From NCBI RefSeq assembly GCF_000378105.1, contig NZ_KB899254.1, positions 105,722-169,721 on the forward strand: 64,000 bases of DNA, given 5' to 3'. The translations under genes were made by a program, and so were the position numbers. Positions 32,428-40,014 of the stretch are shown piece after piece (positions within the stretch are counted from its first letter, which is position 1; each line of letters opens with the position of its first letter). The DNA comes from Rubritalea marina DSM 17716. GTDB lineage: Bacteria; Verrucomicrobiota; Verrucomicrobiia; Verrucomicrobiales; Akkermansiaceae. Under the pieces are notes generated by a model. It had not been told where the DNA came from. It was given only the letters and a program-made list of their open reading frames with translations, and did no database searches.

Positions 32428-33366
32428 ATGATGAAATGGAGTGTCGGAATGATGGCATGCCTTTCGGCTGCTCTCTGGGCTAATCCAGCGGGAGAGTCAC
32501 AGCCTGCAGGTGCTAGCTATGAGGAGGTTGAATGGGGGAAACTGCAAGGAGCTGCAGCTTCCTTTGTCGATGCATTTAATGAGCAGGATGCCAAAACACT
32601 GGCTGCCTTGTTTGCAGAGAATGGGGTGATTGAGCTCGGTCAGGATGTTTCGATCAAAGGCCGAGAAGCCATACACCTGTACTACCAAAATATTTTCGAG
32701 AGTAACCCAGGTGCAAAGATCGGAATGGAAGCCACTTCTGTGAAGTTCGAGTCACCAGAGCGCGTGATCGAACGAGGCGCACTAGTGATGCAGAATGACG
32801 ATGAAACAAGCACCTTCTACTATGCCGCGATCGTAGCCAAGCAGGATGATGGTTCCTGGCGGATTGAAAATAGCCGCACTGTCCAGCCGGCGGAATCTTC
32901 GAGTAATGACGCCCTTGAATCTATTGAAGGGTTGATTGGTGAGTGGGTAGCGCAATTTGATGAGGCATCCTATAAAGTACAGTTCCGGTGGGACCCCTCT
33001 GGTGCATGGATGATTGGACAGGGGCGCTTCATTTCTCCAGGGATCGAGCCCGTGCGCACGACAACGAGAATTGGCTGGGATGATAAAGCTGGTCAGATCG
33101 TGTCTTGGTCATTTGATTCATTGGGTGGCTATTCTCACTCTACTTGGCGACGAGTTGAGGGGGTGTGGAACATGGATGCTGCTGGGGTGAACGCTGATGG
33201 TGAGTCCACCAAAAGCCTGCAGACAGTGTCAGTCGTGAAACCTGAGCAGATCGTCTGGAGCTTTACCAAGCGTGAAGTCGATGGTGCTCCACAAGATGAT
33301 TTTAACATGCGGCTGGTGAAGTCACCGCCTAAGCCGTTTGCAAATAGAGAAGGAGGTGAACAATGA
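32428..33366 (+). CDS. Secreted NTF2/SnoaL-like protein with second beta domain
   Basis: A 312-residue exported protein: signal peptide MMKWSVGMMACLSAALWA. Residues about 35-160 resemble a SnoaL/NTF2-like fold (the SgcJ/EcaC type), with VDAFNEQDAKTLAALFAENGVIELG and later RIENSRTV. Residues about 170-300 form a second strand-rich domain (GLIGEWVAQFDEASYKVQFRWDPSGAWMIGQGRF) resembling stress- or lipid-binding barrel repeats. NTF2-like domains bind small ligands or act as enzymes; no active site can be assigned. Its stop overlaps the ATG of the repeat-rich TPR gene (ATGA), so the two are coupled and probably work together at the cell envelope. Confidence 0.75.
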   Translation: MMKWSVGMMACLSAALWANPAGESQPAGASYEEVEWGKLQGAAASFVDAFNEQDAKTLAALFAENGVIELGQDVSIKGREAIHLYYQNIFESNPGAKIGMEATSVKFESPERVIERGALVMQNDDETSTFYYAAIVAKQDDGSWRIENSRTVQPAESSSNDALESIEGLIGEWVAQFDEASYKVQFRWDPSGAWMIGQGRFISPGIEPVRTTTRIGWDDKAGQIVSWSFDSLGGYSHSTWRRVEGVWNMDAAGVNADGESTKSLQTVSVVKPEQIVWSFTKREVDGAPQDDFNMRLVKSPPKPFANREGGEQ

Positions 33367-35195
33367 AGCGAATCAAAAGAAATACCAATCGATACACCTG
33401 GCTTCTATCGGTTCTTACCATGTTAGCCATTCCAGAGATTGACGCTCGAGGTCTAGGTAACCGAGGAGGAGGAGGTGGTGGTGGTGCTCGTGCTTCTGCC
33501 CGTGCTGCAGCACCACAGCGGAGCCATTCGCGTCCAGCACAGCGACCACAGAAGGTGCAGCGGAATCCGATGACGTCTTCACGACCGGCTCAGCGGCCCA
33601 ATGTCAGTCGTCCTAGCACACGACCCTCAGTATCCAAGCCCACGACAAGGCCATCAACAAAGCCGGCGACTAGACCGCAAAGTCGTCCAACAACGCGGCC
33701 CTCGACTAAACCCTCGACGCGCCCATCTGTTGGAAACAATCAAAGACCTAGCACGCGTCCCTCGATCAAGCCTGGTGATAAGAAATACGCCAAGCCGTCG
33801 ATTGGGCTAGATGGTAAACCCATTCAAGGGAAGCCTAGCGTGCGCCCTGAGCGCCCAAGTGGCGGAAAATTGGCTGATAAGCGGCCAGCGCAGAGACCGT
33901 CGATCGGCAAGCCCATCGCAAAGCCGCCGATTAGCAAGCGCCCGTCAATTGGCAATGGCAAGCGAGCCGACTGGAGCAAGCGCCCAGGTGTCGGACATCG
34001 CCCGGGAGGCGGACGTGTGAACATTGGCAATAACGTGGACATCAACTTCTCACGTAATGTGAATTGGTCTGTGAATAGTCGCCATTGGGGCGGTCGACCA
34101 TGGTGGGGTTGTGGAGCTTATTACCCATGGCACCGTGGCCATTGGCATTACGGATGGGGCAGATACCCATACTATTACCGTCCAGGGCGGGTGATTGCCT
34201 GGGGCTTGGTAGGATGGGGAATTGGTAACTTGATCTTCAACTGCGGTTACCATTCATACTATAATCCGTACCCTACTCAGACGGTGGTCGTATACAACAA
34301 TAGTGGCTCTAGCACGGTAGACTATGCTCAGCCAGTGACTCAATCTGCCGAGCAAGCTGTGGAGCAACGTTCGGGTATGACCGAGGCGGAGAGTGACAAT
34401 GTCGCAGAGAAGGCCTCCAAGGCATTTGATGCTGCTCGTGATGCCTTCAAGAAGAAGGATTATCTCACCGCGTTGAAAAAGACAGACGAAGCAATTAGCT
34501 TTGATCCAGGAGAAACTGTGCAGCATGAGTTTCGAGCTCTGTGCCTTTTTGCATTACAGAAGTATGGTGATGCGGCATCCGTGTTGCATTCGTTACTTTC
34601 TTCAAGTCCGGGTTGGGGTTGGGAGACTATGATCGACCAATACGATTCGTCGACCACCTACGAAAACCAGCTCAGAGCATTGGAGGATTATGCTACGAAA
34701 ACTCCGGGTTCCGCTGAGGCGCATTTCTTGCTCGGGTATCACTTCATGACTGCTGGTCACTTTGATCAAGCGAGTGACGCTTTTGCTAAGGTGGTGGATC
34801 TTCAGCCAAAGGACAGCGTGGCGGCACAGTTGTTGAGGCTTACGCAAAATACCACAGATGGTGATGGTGAAACAAAAGCAGCGAAGTCTTCAGGCAAGGA
34901 GTATCGTCCTCCAGCCCTTGAATCGCTGCAAGGTGAATGGAAAGCCAAGACCGATAAAGGGACCATCACTCTAAGCATCGACAAGGATAACAAGTTTGTC
35001 TGGCTCTATGATGATGGTACGCAACCATTCAAAATGGAGGGTGAAGCTAGCATGGATGAAGGACTTCTGGTTCTTAGCGATACAGAGAGCCAAATGGTCG
35101 CCGCTATTGAAATGAAGGATGATCAAACACTCAACTTCCTGATCGCGGGCGGAACCGAAGGGGATCCTGGTATCGACTTCAAGAAAGCATCATAG
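33363..35195 (+). CDS. Secreted Arg/Pro/Ser/Thr-repeat protein with TPR domain
   Basis: A 610-residue exported protein of unusual build. After a signal segment (about 1-30) and a Gly run (about 34-42), residues about 43-225 are a basic low-complexity tract with repeated short units such as RPSTRPS, KPSTRPS and TTRPSTK. Next is an aromatic, Trp/Tyr/Gly/His-rich segment (about 230-300) with a hydrophobic GLVGWGIGNLIFN patch that may insert in a membrane. Residues about 335-500 hold TPR-like helices (AFDAARDAFKKKDYLTALKKTDEAISFDPG, EAHFLLGYHFMTAGHFDQASDAFAKVVDLQPK). The end is a small beta domain (LQGEWKAKTDKGTITLSIDKDNKF). The function is unknown; a cell-wall-binding or scaffold role is plausible from the basic repeats and TPRs. 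Confidence 0.8.
   Translation: MKRIKRNTNRYTWLLSVLTMLAIPEIDARGLGNRGGGGGGGARASARAAAPQRSHSRPAQRPQKVQRNPMTSSRPAQRPNVSRPSTRPSVSKPTTRPSTKPATRPQSRPTTRPSTKPSTRPSVGNNQRPSTRPSIKPGDKKYAKPSIGLDGKPIQGKPSVRPERPSGGKLADKRPAQRPSIGKPIAKPPISKRPSIGNGKRADWSKRPGVGHRPGGGRVNIGNNVDINFSRNVNWSVNSRHWGGRPWWGCGAYYPWHRGHWHYGWGRYPYYYRPGRVIAWGLVGWGIGNLIFNCGYHSYYNPYPTQTVVVYNNSGSSTVDYAQPVTQSAEQAVEQRSGMTEAESDNVAEKASKAFDAARDAFKKKDYLTALKKTDEAISFDPGETVQHEFRALCLFALQKYGDAASVLHSLLSSSPGWGWETMIDQYDSSTTYENQLRALEDYATKTPGSAEAHFLLGYHFMTAGHFDQASDAFAKVVDLQPKDSVAAQLLRLTQNTTDGDGETKAAKSSGKEYRPPALESLQGEWKAKTDKGTITLSIDKDNKFVWLYDDGTQPFKMEGEASMDEGLLVLSDTESQMVAAIEMKDDQTLNFLIAGGTEGDPGIDFKKAS
33590..33830 (+). repeat. Tandem RPST/KPST-type coding repeats
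   Basis: Degenerate short repeats within the TPR protein gene, with codons such as cgaccctca and aagccctcgacg recurring. The units encode alternating Arg/Lys-Pro-Ser/Thr. Such tracts change length easily by slippage. Confidence 0.6.
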
Positions 35196-35233
35196 ATGCG
35201 AATACGTTTCTCATAGTAGTGTGTAATAACAAA

Positions 35234-35264
35234 ATGAGGCACCTCGTCCAACGGGGTGCCTCAT
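35234..35264. terminator. Bidirectional terminator between convergent genes
   Basis: A 14-bp stem with one G-T pair (35234-35247 with 35251-35264) and a CCA loop. An AAAA run precedes it, giving a T tract on the minus strand. It lies between the TPR gene and the convergent Nudix gene. Confidence 0.7.
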
Positions 35265-35291
35265 TGATGTTATAAAGAATAGCTCAGAGCG

Positions 35292-35909
35292 TTATAGCTG
35301 ATCAATTGCGTCTGCGCAGAATTGTGACCACGTTTCGAGGCGATCGTAGATCGCCGTGTTGATTTCAGAAGGGGCGCTGAGCTGGAGATCGACGATGGCG
35401 TCCTCATTTGAACGCACATTGGAGCCAGTGACGTCAAATAAGTGGACCACTCCTAGGTGGACCTTCCCTACTTCATTCGAGTCGTCATTGAGTAGACCAA
35501 TGATTTTCTGTGTGTACGTGCCGTCGATCACCACTTCTTCAGCGATCTCACGTTCGACGCCAGCCATGTATGTCTCATAGCCAAGGTGGTCTTCGCGTTC
35601 GTCTTCAGGGTTAATGTGTCCGCCGATTCCCATGGAACGCTTGGCGTGGAGCCGAGCCTCTCCACCAGCTTTGCCTCGAGAATAGTGTACGAATTTACCA
35701 TTGAGGCGAATCAGCACATAGGGGATGAGCTGTTTGTGGCTGGGATCCTCTTCCGCGGCTCCACGATCCATAAAGAAGTTATTCTTCGGATCTAAGATAA
35801 CCGGAAGATAGCTGTCGACGTCTGTAGATAGCCCTTGAAAAGAACCCAGCTCGTCAAACTGTGAGCGTGTGATCACGAGCACTTGCTCGCCCTTGTAGTC
35901 TTTGCCCAT
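35292..35909 (-). CDS. Nudix-family hydrolase-like protein
   Basis: A 205-residue cytoplasmic protein. A Nudix box can be traced from GIGGHINPED through a short insert to VEREIAEEVVI: the Gly, the REIAEE core and the acidic metal ligands are present. The flanking regions (VLVITRSQFDELGSFQG, PYVLIRLNGKFVHYSRGKAGGE) do not match the common MutT-type proteins. Substrate unknown. The upstream gene on the same strand ends three bases away, so the two are co-transcribed. Confidence 0.75.
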   Translation of the reverse strand: MGKDYKGEQVLVITRSQFDELGSFQGLSTDVDSYLPVILDPKNNFFMDRGAAEEDPSHKQLIPYVLIRLNGKFVHYSRGKAGGEARLHAKRSMGIGGHINPEDEREDHLGYETYMAGVEREIAEEVVIDGTYTQKIIGLLNDDSNEVGKVHLGVVHLFDVTGSNVRSNEDAIVDLQLSAPSEINTAIYDRLETWSQFCADAIDQL

Positions 35910-35912
35910 GGA

Positions 35913-36428
35913 TTATGCAGATTGAGATTTGATGAGCTTGGCAATCTGCTGGATGTCTCCATCTGCAGCCCAAACGTGCCGAAGAAAGTCAGCTGGGTGG
36001 AGATTGCCATGTTTCCTGAGGAAGTTGCGGTCGCCACCGCAAGAATACATGATGTCCGGATCGAGCTCGCCGCGGAGTTTATGCTCAGCTTTGGCGATGA
36101 TGCGTGGGAGGTATCGGATCCCGTCGAATTCTTCATTCTTTGCTGGAAGGTCACTTGGGCTGATCTCATGCTCACTCAACACCCCGCTTTGCATCACATT
36201 GAGGTAGTCCCGACGCACTGCCGCTATGAGGAGTGCTGTGGATTCTGTTGGTTCACCTGCATCTGCTAGGTCTTCCACGAAATCGAATAACTCACGCGGC
36301 TTGTACCCGATACTCTCTAGAAAGGCTAAATCGTCTTCACTGTAGTAGGACTCAAAGTCCATGTTGCCGCTTCGAAATGCTTCGATACAGCGGCGGAATA
36401 GTTTGAGAAAATTGTCATTCCAAGTCAT
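35913..36428 (-). CDS. DUF5069-like protein
   Basis: About 171 residues, soluble. The pattern (NDNFLKLFRRCIEAFRSG near the start, then DGIRYLPRIIAKAEHKLRGELDPDIMYSCGGDRNFLR) resembles the DUF5069 family, which has no known function. I start it at the ATG at 36428, because the sequence from MTWNDNF fits the family; an in-frame ATG at 36479 would add 17 residues. Three bases separate it from the downstream Nudix gene. Confidence 0.7.
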   Translation of the reverse strand: MTWNDNFLKLFRRCIEAFRSGNMDFESYYSEDDLAFLESIGYKPRELFDFVEDLADAGEPTESTALLIAAVRRDYLNVMQSGVLSEHEISPSDLPAKNEEFDGIRYLPRIIAKAEHKLRGELDPDIMYSCGGDRNFLRKHGNLHPADFLRHVWAADGDIQQIAKLIKSQSA

Positions 36429-36755
36429 AGCGATAATGTGCAACTCTGATAGAGTTCTGTCAATCTTGGAGAAATCCACCTAAATATCTTACGTTGGAGA
36501 TAGATTGTTTTTTCTTGATGAAAGTGAGGTTAAGCGTATAGCTTACGAATGCTTAATTTCGTGTTTTAGGATTTTTCTGCCATTGTTGTGACAATAATGG
36601 CGTTGAATTATCGCATCAATCCCATACCTCCAATGTGGTACGAAACGTGCTGATAATAAGAGAATCTCACAATGCTGGAATATTTGTGTACGATTTGAGT
36701 CAAACCCAATATGACCCTACCCTCGATCTTAGGATCGAAGAATAAATACAAACCT

Positions 36756-37202
36756 ATGAAACAAGCCGATAAACCTGTAAAACTCACCGCATTTGTAAAA
36801 AAACAATACCAGCGCCTCCTCGACCTTCGGGACGAAATGGTAGATACTACCGCCGGAAAGACTCAGGACACACTCCGAAGTCATCCAGAGGGGAGTGAAG
36901 CAACTGGATCCGGTGAGCACTCAGGTGATGCAGGAAGTGATGCCTATGACCGCGATTTGGCGCTCAGTATCCTTTCCAAAGAGCACGATGCGCTCTACGA
37001 AATCGAACAAGCGATCCTTCGGGTGGAAAATGGCGTCTACGGCATTTGCGAAATGTCTGGCCAAAAAATCCCAAACACACGACTCGAGGCGATTCCATTC
37101 TGCCGCCTCACCATCGAATGTCAGGAGCTATGGGAAGAAAAGCACGGTAAGAACCGCTACCGCCGCTCTGATGAATCCGGCTTCTCAGGGCTTACTCTCT
37201 AA
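36756..37202 (+). CDS. TraR/DksA-family protein with degenerate zinc finger
   Basis: About 148 residues from the ATG at 36756; an upstream in-frame ATG at 36711 is less likely. The coiled-coil (about 20-95) includes a DAYDRD tip resembling the DksA catalytic tip. The globular domain aligns without gaps with the DksA zinc-finger segment, but two of the four cysteines are replaced: CEMS instead of CxxC, and TIEC instead of CxxC. An extra Cys lies in PFCR. It probably binds RNA polymerase's secondary channel like DksA, but may not need zinc. Followed by a terminator. Confidence 0.85.
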   Translation: MKQADKPVKLTAFVKKQYQRLLDLRDEMVDTTAGKTQDTLRSHPEGSEATGSGEHSGDAGSDAYDRDLALSILSKEHDALYEIEQAILRVENGVYGICEMSGQKIPNTRLEAIPFCRLTIECQELWEEKHGKNRYRRSDESGFSGLTL

Positions 37203-37229
37203 GATCTCTTAAGTAAATCGATCCTTTTA

Positions 37230-37268
37230 GCACCCTCAGAAATCAATGATTTCAGAGGGTGCTTATTT
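37230..37268 (+). terminator. Intrinsic terminator after the DksA-like gene
   Basis: A 16-bp stem with one mismatch (GCACCCTC... with ...GAGGGTGC), then a T-rich stretch. Confidence 0.75.
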
Positions 37269-37402
37269 TTTACCGATGAATGACTTAGATCATGTGAATC
37301 CTGTTGGATTTCACGTTCTTGAGAAAAAAAGAATCAGTTTGACTTGACGATGTCGTGGAATTCGGTAGGTTGCGCCCCCCGAATCGAATCAATTTAAGAA
37401 CC

Positions 37403-37576
37403 ATGCCACGCGATATCATCATCCTCGAATGCACTGAAGCACGCGCAGAAGGTAAGTCACCTTCTCGCTACACATCCACACGCAACAAGAAGAGTCTCAA
37501 CACGCCAGGTCGTCTTGAGAAGGTCAAGTACAACCCAGCACTTCGCCGCCGTACTCTTCACCGTGAGCTTCGCTAA
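37403..37576 (+). CDS. rpmG: 50S ribosomal protein L33, zinc-free type
   Basis: 57 residues, starting at the ATG at 37403. The family core is clear: [10 protein letters not shown] and [20 protein letters not shown]. Zinc-type L33 has two CxxC pairs; here only one of these four cysteines remains (ECTEA), so this is a C-minus form. Directly upstream of rpsR. Confidence 0.92.
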   Translation: MPRDIIILECTEARAEGKSPSRYTSTRNKKSLNTPGRLEKVKYNPALRRRTLHRELR

Positions 37577-37613
37577 TTCGTAGCATTCGCAAACACTCAA
37601 ATTTTATTATATC

Positions 37614-37859
37614 ATGTCCACTGAACCAAAAACAGTAGAGCGCCGCATTGCTTTCCGTAAAGCAAACCGCTGCATGACTCGTCGTCGTATCGACCTCCCA
37701 GCTGAGCAGATCGACTACAAGAACACCGACATCCTTTCTAAATTCACTTCTGAGACTGGCAAGATTTTGCCACGTCGTGTTACAGGAGTATCTGCAAAGC
37801 TGCACCGCAAGATCACACGCGAAATCAAGCGTGCTCGTTCCTGCAACCTTCTTCCATAA
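37614..37859 (+). CDS. rpsR: 30S ribosomal protein S18
   Basis: Small basic ribosomal protein of the platform, 81 residues. The core [43 protein letters not shown] is the S18 signature. It lies 37 bases after rpmG and shares its transcript, rather than being in the common rpsF-ssb-rpsR-rplI operon. Confidence 0.95.
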   Translation: MSTEPKTVERRIAFRKANRCMTRRRIDLPAEQIDYKNTDILSKFTSETGKILPRRVTGVSAKLHRKITREIKRARSCNLLP

Positions 37860-37902
37860 TATTTGGAAGATAGGGTGTTGATACCAGATTAATGGTTTTT
37901 TG

Positions 37903-37945
37903 TGAGCTAGCCTAACGTCACTGTGGGCTAGCTCATTTGTTTTTA
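37903..37945 (+). terminator. Intrinsic terminator after rpsR
   Basis: A 10-bp perfect stem TGAGCTAGCC/GGCTAGCTCA with a 13-base loop, then a T-rich run. Confidence 0.75.
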
Positions 37946-37965
37946 ATTTTTGCATCATCATTGTC

Positions 37966-38766
37966 ATGCCAGCGAGTATTCAAGAATTGAAGGACACTCA
38001 AAACGAGCGCGATGAACGTAACATCGCGATCGACAGAGTGGGGGTGAAGGCCCTTAAGTTCCCCGTAGAAGTTCGGGAAAAAGAAGGCGGCAGCCAGCGC
38101 ACCGTAGCGACTACTGCGCTAGCAGTTGATTTGCCTGAGCACTTCAAAGGCACTCACATGAGCCGCTTTGTCGAGGTGCTGAATAGCCATGGCAATTGCC
38201 TCGACGTGCGTGAAATGAAGACGGTGCCAGAGGAATTACTCGGCCGGCTTGAGGCGTCTCGCGCACATGTGGAATTTGAATTCCCATTTTTCCGGGTGAA
38301 GCCTGCCCCAGTCACAGGCAAAGGCGGTGTGCTCGATTATACCGTGAAGTTTGAAGTGGAAGCCTGTGCCAATGGTGATTCGGACTTTATTTGTACAGTC
38401 ATGGTTCCAGTGGCCACCCTCTGTCCGTGCTCTAAGGCAATTTCAGAATATGGAGCACACAACCAACGTGGCTTGGTGACTTTCTCCGTGCGCGCCAAAC
38501 AACCAATCTGGGTGGAAGACTTGATCGACCTTGTAGAGAGTTCCGCGAGCTGCGAGCTCTACAGTCTGCTCAAGCGACCTGATGAAAAGTACGTTACAGA
38601 GCGGGCCTATGAAAATCCTGTTTTTGTCGAGGACCTGGTTCGAAACATCGCTGGTAAGGCGAATCAACAGGACAATATTGTTTGGTACAAGGTTGAAGCA
38701 GAAAACTTCGAATCCATTCACAATCACAATGCCTATGCCATGATTGAAAAGGCTTCTGCCTCCTAA
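37966..38766 (+). CDS. folE2: GTP cyclohydrolase I, type IB (FolE2)
   Basis: Converts GTP to 7,8-dihydroneopterin triphosphate, the first step of folate (and queuosine-type) synthesis. 266 residues, the usual FolE2 size. Landmarks are the GTHMSRFVEVL segment and the metal-site region VMVPVATLCPCSKAISEYGAHNQRG (Cys near residue 153), then the C-terminal IHNHNAYA with its His residues. FolE2 can use metals other than zinc; no zinc-repressor site was identified upstream. Confidence 0.95.
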   Translation: MPASIQELKDTQNERDERNIAIDRVGVKALKFPVEVREKEGGSQRTVATTALAVDLPEHFKGTHMSRFVEVLNSHGNCLDVREMKTVPEELLGRLEASRAHVEFEFPFFRVKPAPVTGKGGVLDYTVKFEVEACANGDSDFICTVMVPVATLCPCSKAISEYGAHNQRGLVTFSVRAKQPIWVEDLIDLVESSASCELYSLLKRPDEKYVTERAYENPVFVEDLVRNIAGKANQQDNIVWYKVEAENFESIHNHNAYAMIEKASAS

Positions 38767-38792
38767 ATCAGGGATTCAGTCATGCTGATTCT

Positions 38793-38837
38793 AAATGCCA
38801 AAGTAAGCGGGTTTTCCTGTACTTTGGCATTTTTGTT
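38793..38837 (+). terminator. Intrinsic terminator after folE2
   Basis: A 13-bp perfect stem (38793-38805 with 38820-38832) followed by T's. Confidence 0.75.
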
Positions 38838-38904
38838 GTCACGAGCCTGAAAGTTTAGAGTTGAATCGTTTTCTTACTCTTGCTAGTAATCGGGTTATCA
38901 CTTT

Positions 38905-39483
38905 ATGAAAAAATCGTTGGTTCATCCGACGCTGTACGGCACGCATACAGCAAAAGCTTTCCCCCAAGCGAGTCATAGAAGAGGAAGCTTTTTGGTGGAG
39001 TCCAGCATTTCCTTGTTCCTTCTTGTGGCTATTTCAATGGTGCTTTTTAATGCATCCATGAATATCCTGAAGCCCCGCAATTGGGTGATGCAGCAAAACT
39101 TAGTGGATGCCTTTCTTTCCACCGAAGTTGCCGCGGCGAGCCGGGTGGATTTTGACACTATCGCAGCGGGTACGTCTAATTGGGGGGCGGGGAACGCAGC
39201 AGCAGCGGCTATCGCTGATGCCGCCACGACAAATAATGTGCAGATGGGGCTCTTGCCTGGCTTTGTTGCTGGGGGAGCGGGGCGTGCGTACACCGCGACC
39301 GTGTACCGTCTGAGAATTCCCATTCAAGCGAATGCTGCAGCTGCTACTTTCTTGCCTGCTGCAGGTGGCTTTCTTGATATGTCGAGCATGGGGATTCGAT
39401 GTTACGAGCTTCAGACTCACGTGGTGTATAGCCTAGATGGAACCAACTATGTGAAATCCCGTTCCGTAATCAGATCGCAATAA
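38905..39483 (+). CDS. Prepilin-like protein (GspI-like minor pseudopilin candidate)
   Basis: 192 residues. After a basic leader ending SHRRG comes [21 protein letters not shown]: a prepilin peptidase site (cut after Gly) with Glu at +5 and a hydrophobic helix, as in type IV pilins and type II secretion pseudopilins. The rest is Ala/Gly-rich with a C-terminal strand region. First of three tightly linked genes. It could be a secretion-system minor pseudopilin or a Verrucomicrobia-type cassette protein; the motor and secretin genes are not nearby. Confidence 0.7.
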   Translation: MKKSLVHPTLYGTHTAKAFPQASHRRGSFLVESSISLFLLVAISMVLFNASMNILKPRNWVMQQNLVDAFLSTEVAAASRVDFDTIAAGTSNWGAGNAAAAAIADAATTNNVQMGLLPGFVAGGAGRAYTATVYRLRIPIQANAAAATFLPAAGGFLDMSSMGIRCYELQTHVVYSLDGTNYVKSRSVIRSQ

Positions 39484-39489
39484 AATCGG

Positions 39490-40014
39490 ATGATGAAAAT
39501 TTCAAAGAAAAGAAAAGGCTACACTTTGATTGAGCTCACGGTAGTGATGGTTTTGGTGATGTTGATTGCCACTGCCACTCTCGGACTCTTTCAGCAACAG
39601 ATTCAGTTTTTAAACTGGTGGAATACTCAGAAGTTTATTGGTGAAGATGCGCCATTCGCCAATAGCATGATTGTACGTGTGTTCTCAAAGGCAGATGAAT
39701 TTAAAATTTATGCAGACCAAGCGACTGCGCTGGGCGGTACCGGTGTAGGGACTACAGCCGGTGGCGCTGTCATCATGTTGGGGTTTTCTCAAGCGGATGG
39801 ATCGAAAGACTATGGCCTGATCGCTTACGATGCCGCTAATGATCGGGTCGACTTTCATGTGTTGAATGCGACTGCGACTGGGATTGACTCATCGTGGACG
39901 ATCGTCAGTGGAGTTGCGAATGCTAGCTTTGATGTGGTGGGGGGAGTGATGCAGCTTCAGCTCACGGGTTCCTACGGTGGACAAGTAACTTACGCAGCAA
40001 ATCCAAGCCTATGA
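39490..40014 (+). CDS. Prepilin-like protein (GspJ-like minor pseudopilin candidate)
   Basis: 174 residues. Leader KISKKRKG is followed by YTLIELTVVMVLVMLIATATLGLF, a textbook N-methylation site with Glu at +5. The globular part is short and strand-rich. Six bases after the first pseudopilin gene; its last codon overlaps the ATG of the third gene. Confidence 0.75.
   Translation: MMKISKKRKGYTLIELTVVMVLVMLIATATLGLFQQQIQFLNWWNTQKFIGEDAPFANSMIVRVFSKADEFKIYADQATALGGTGVGTTAGGAVIMLGFSQADGSKDYGLIAYDAANDRVDFHVLNATATGIDSSWTIVSGVANASFDVVGGVMQLQLTGSYGGQVTYAANPSL

Noticed and set aside
33590..33830. Possible CRISPR-like array in the short repeats.
   Set aside because: Repeats are degenerate, coding and in frame (Arg/Pro/Ser/Thr); there are no uniform repeats or spacers and no cas genes.
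36480..36755. Spacer of about 276 bases between the divergent DUF5069-like and DksA-like genes.
   Set aside because: Probably holds both promoters, but no box could be assigned convincingly and no RNA gene was seen.
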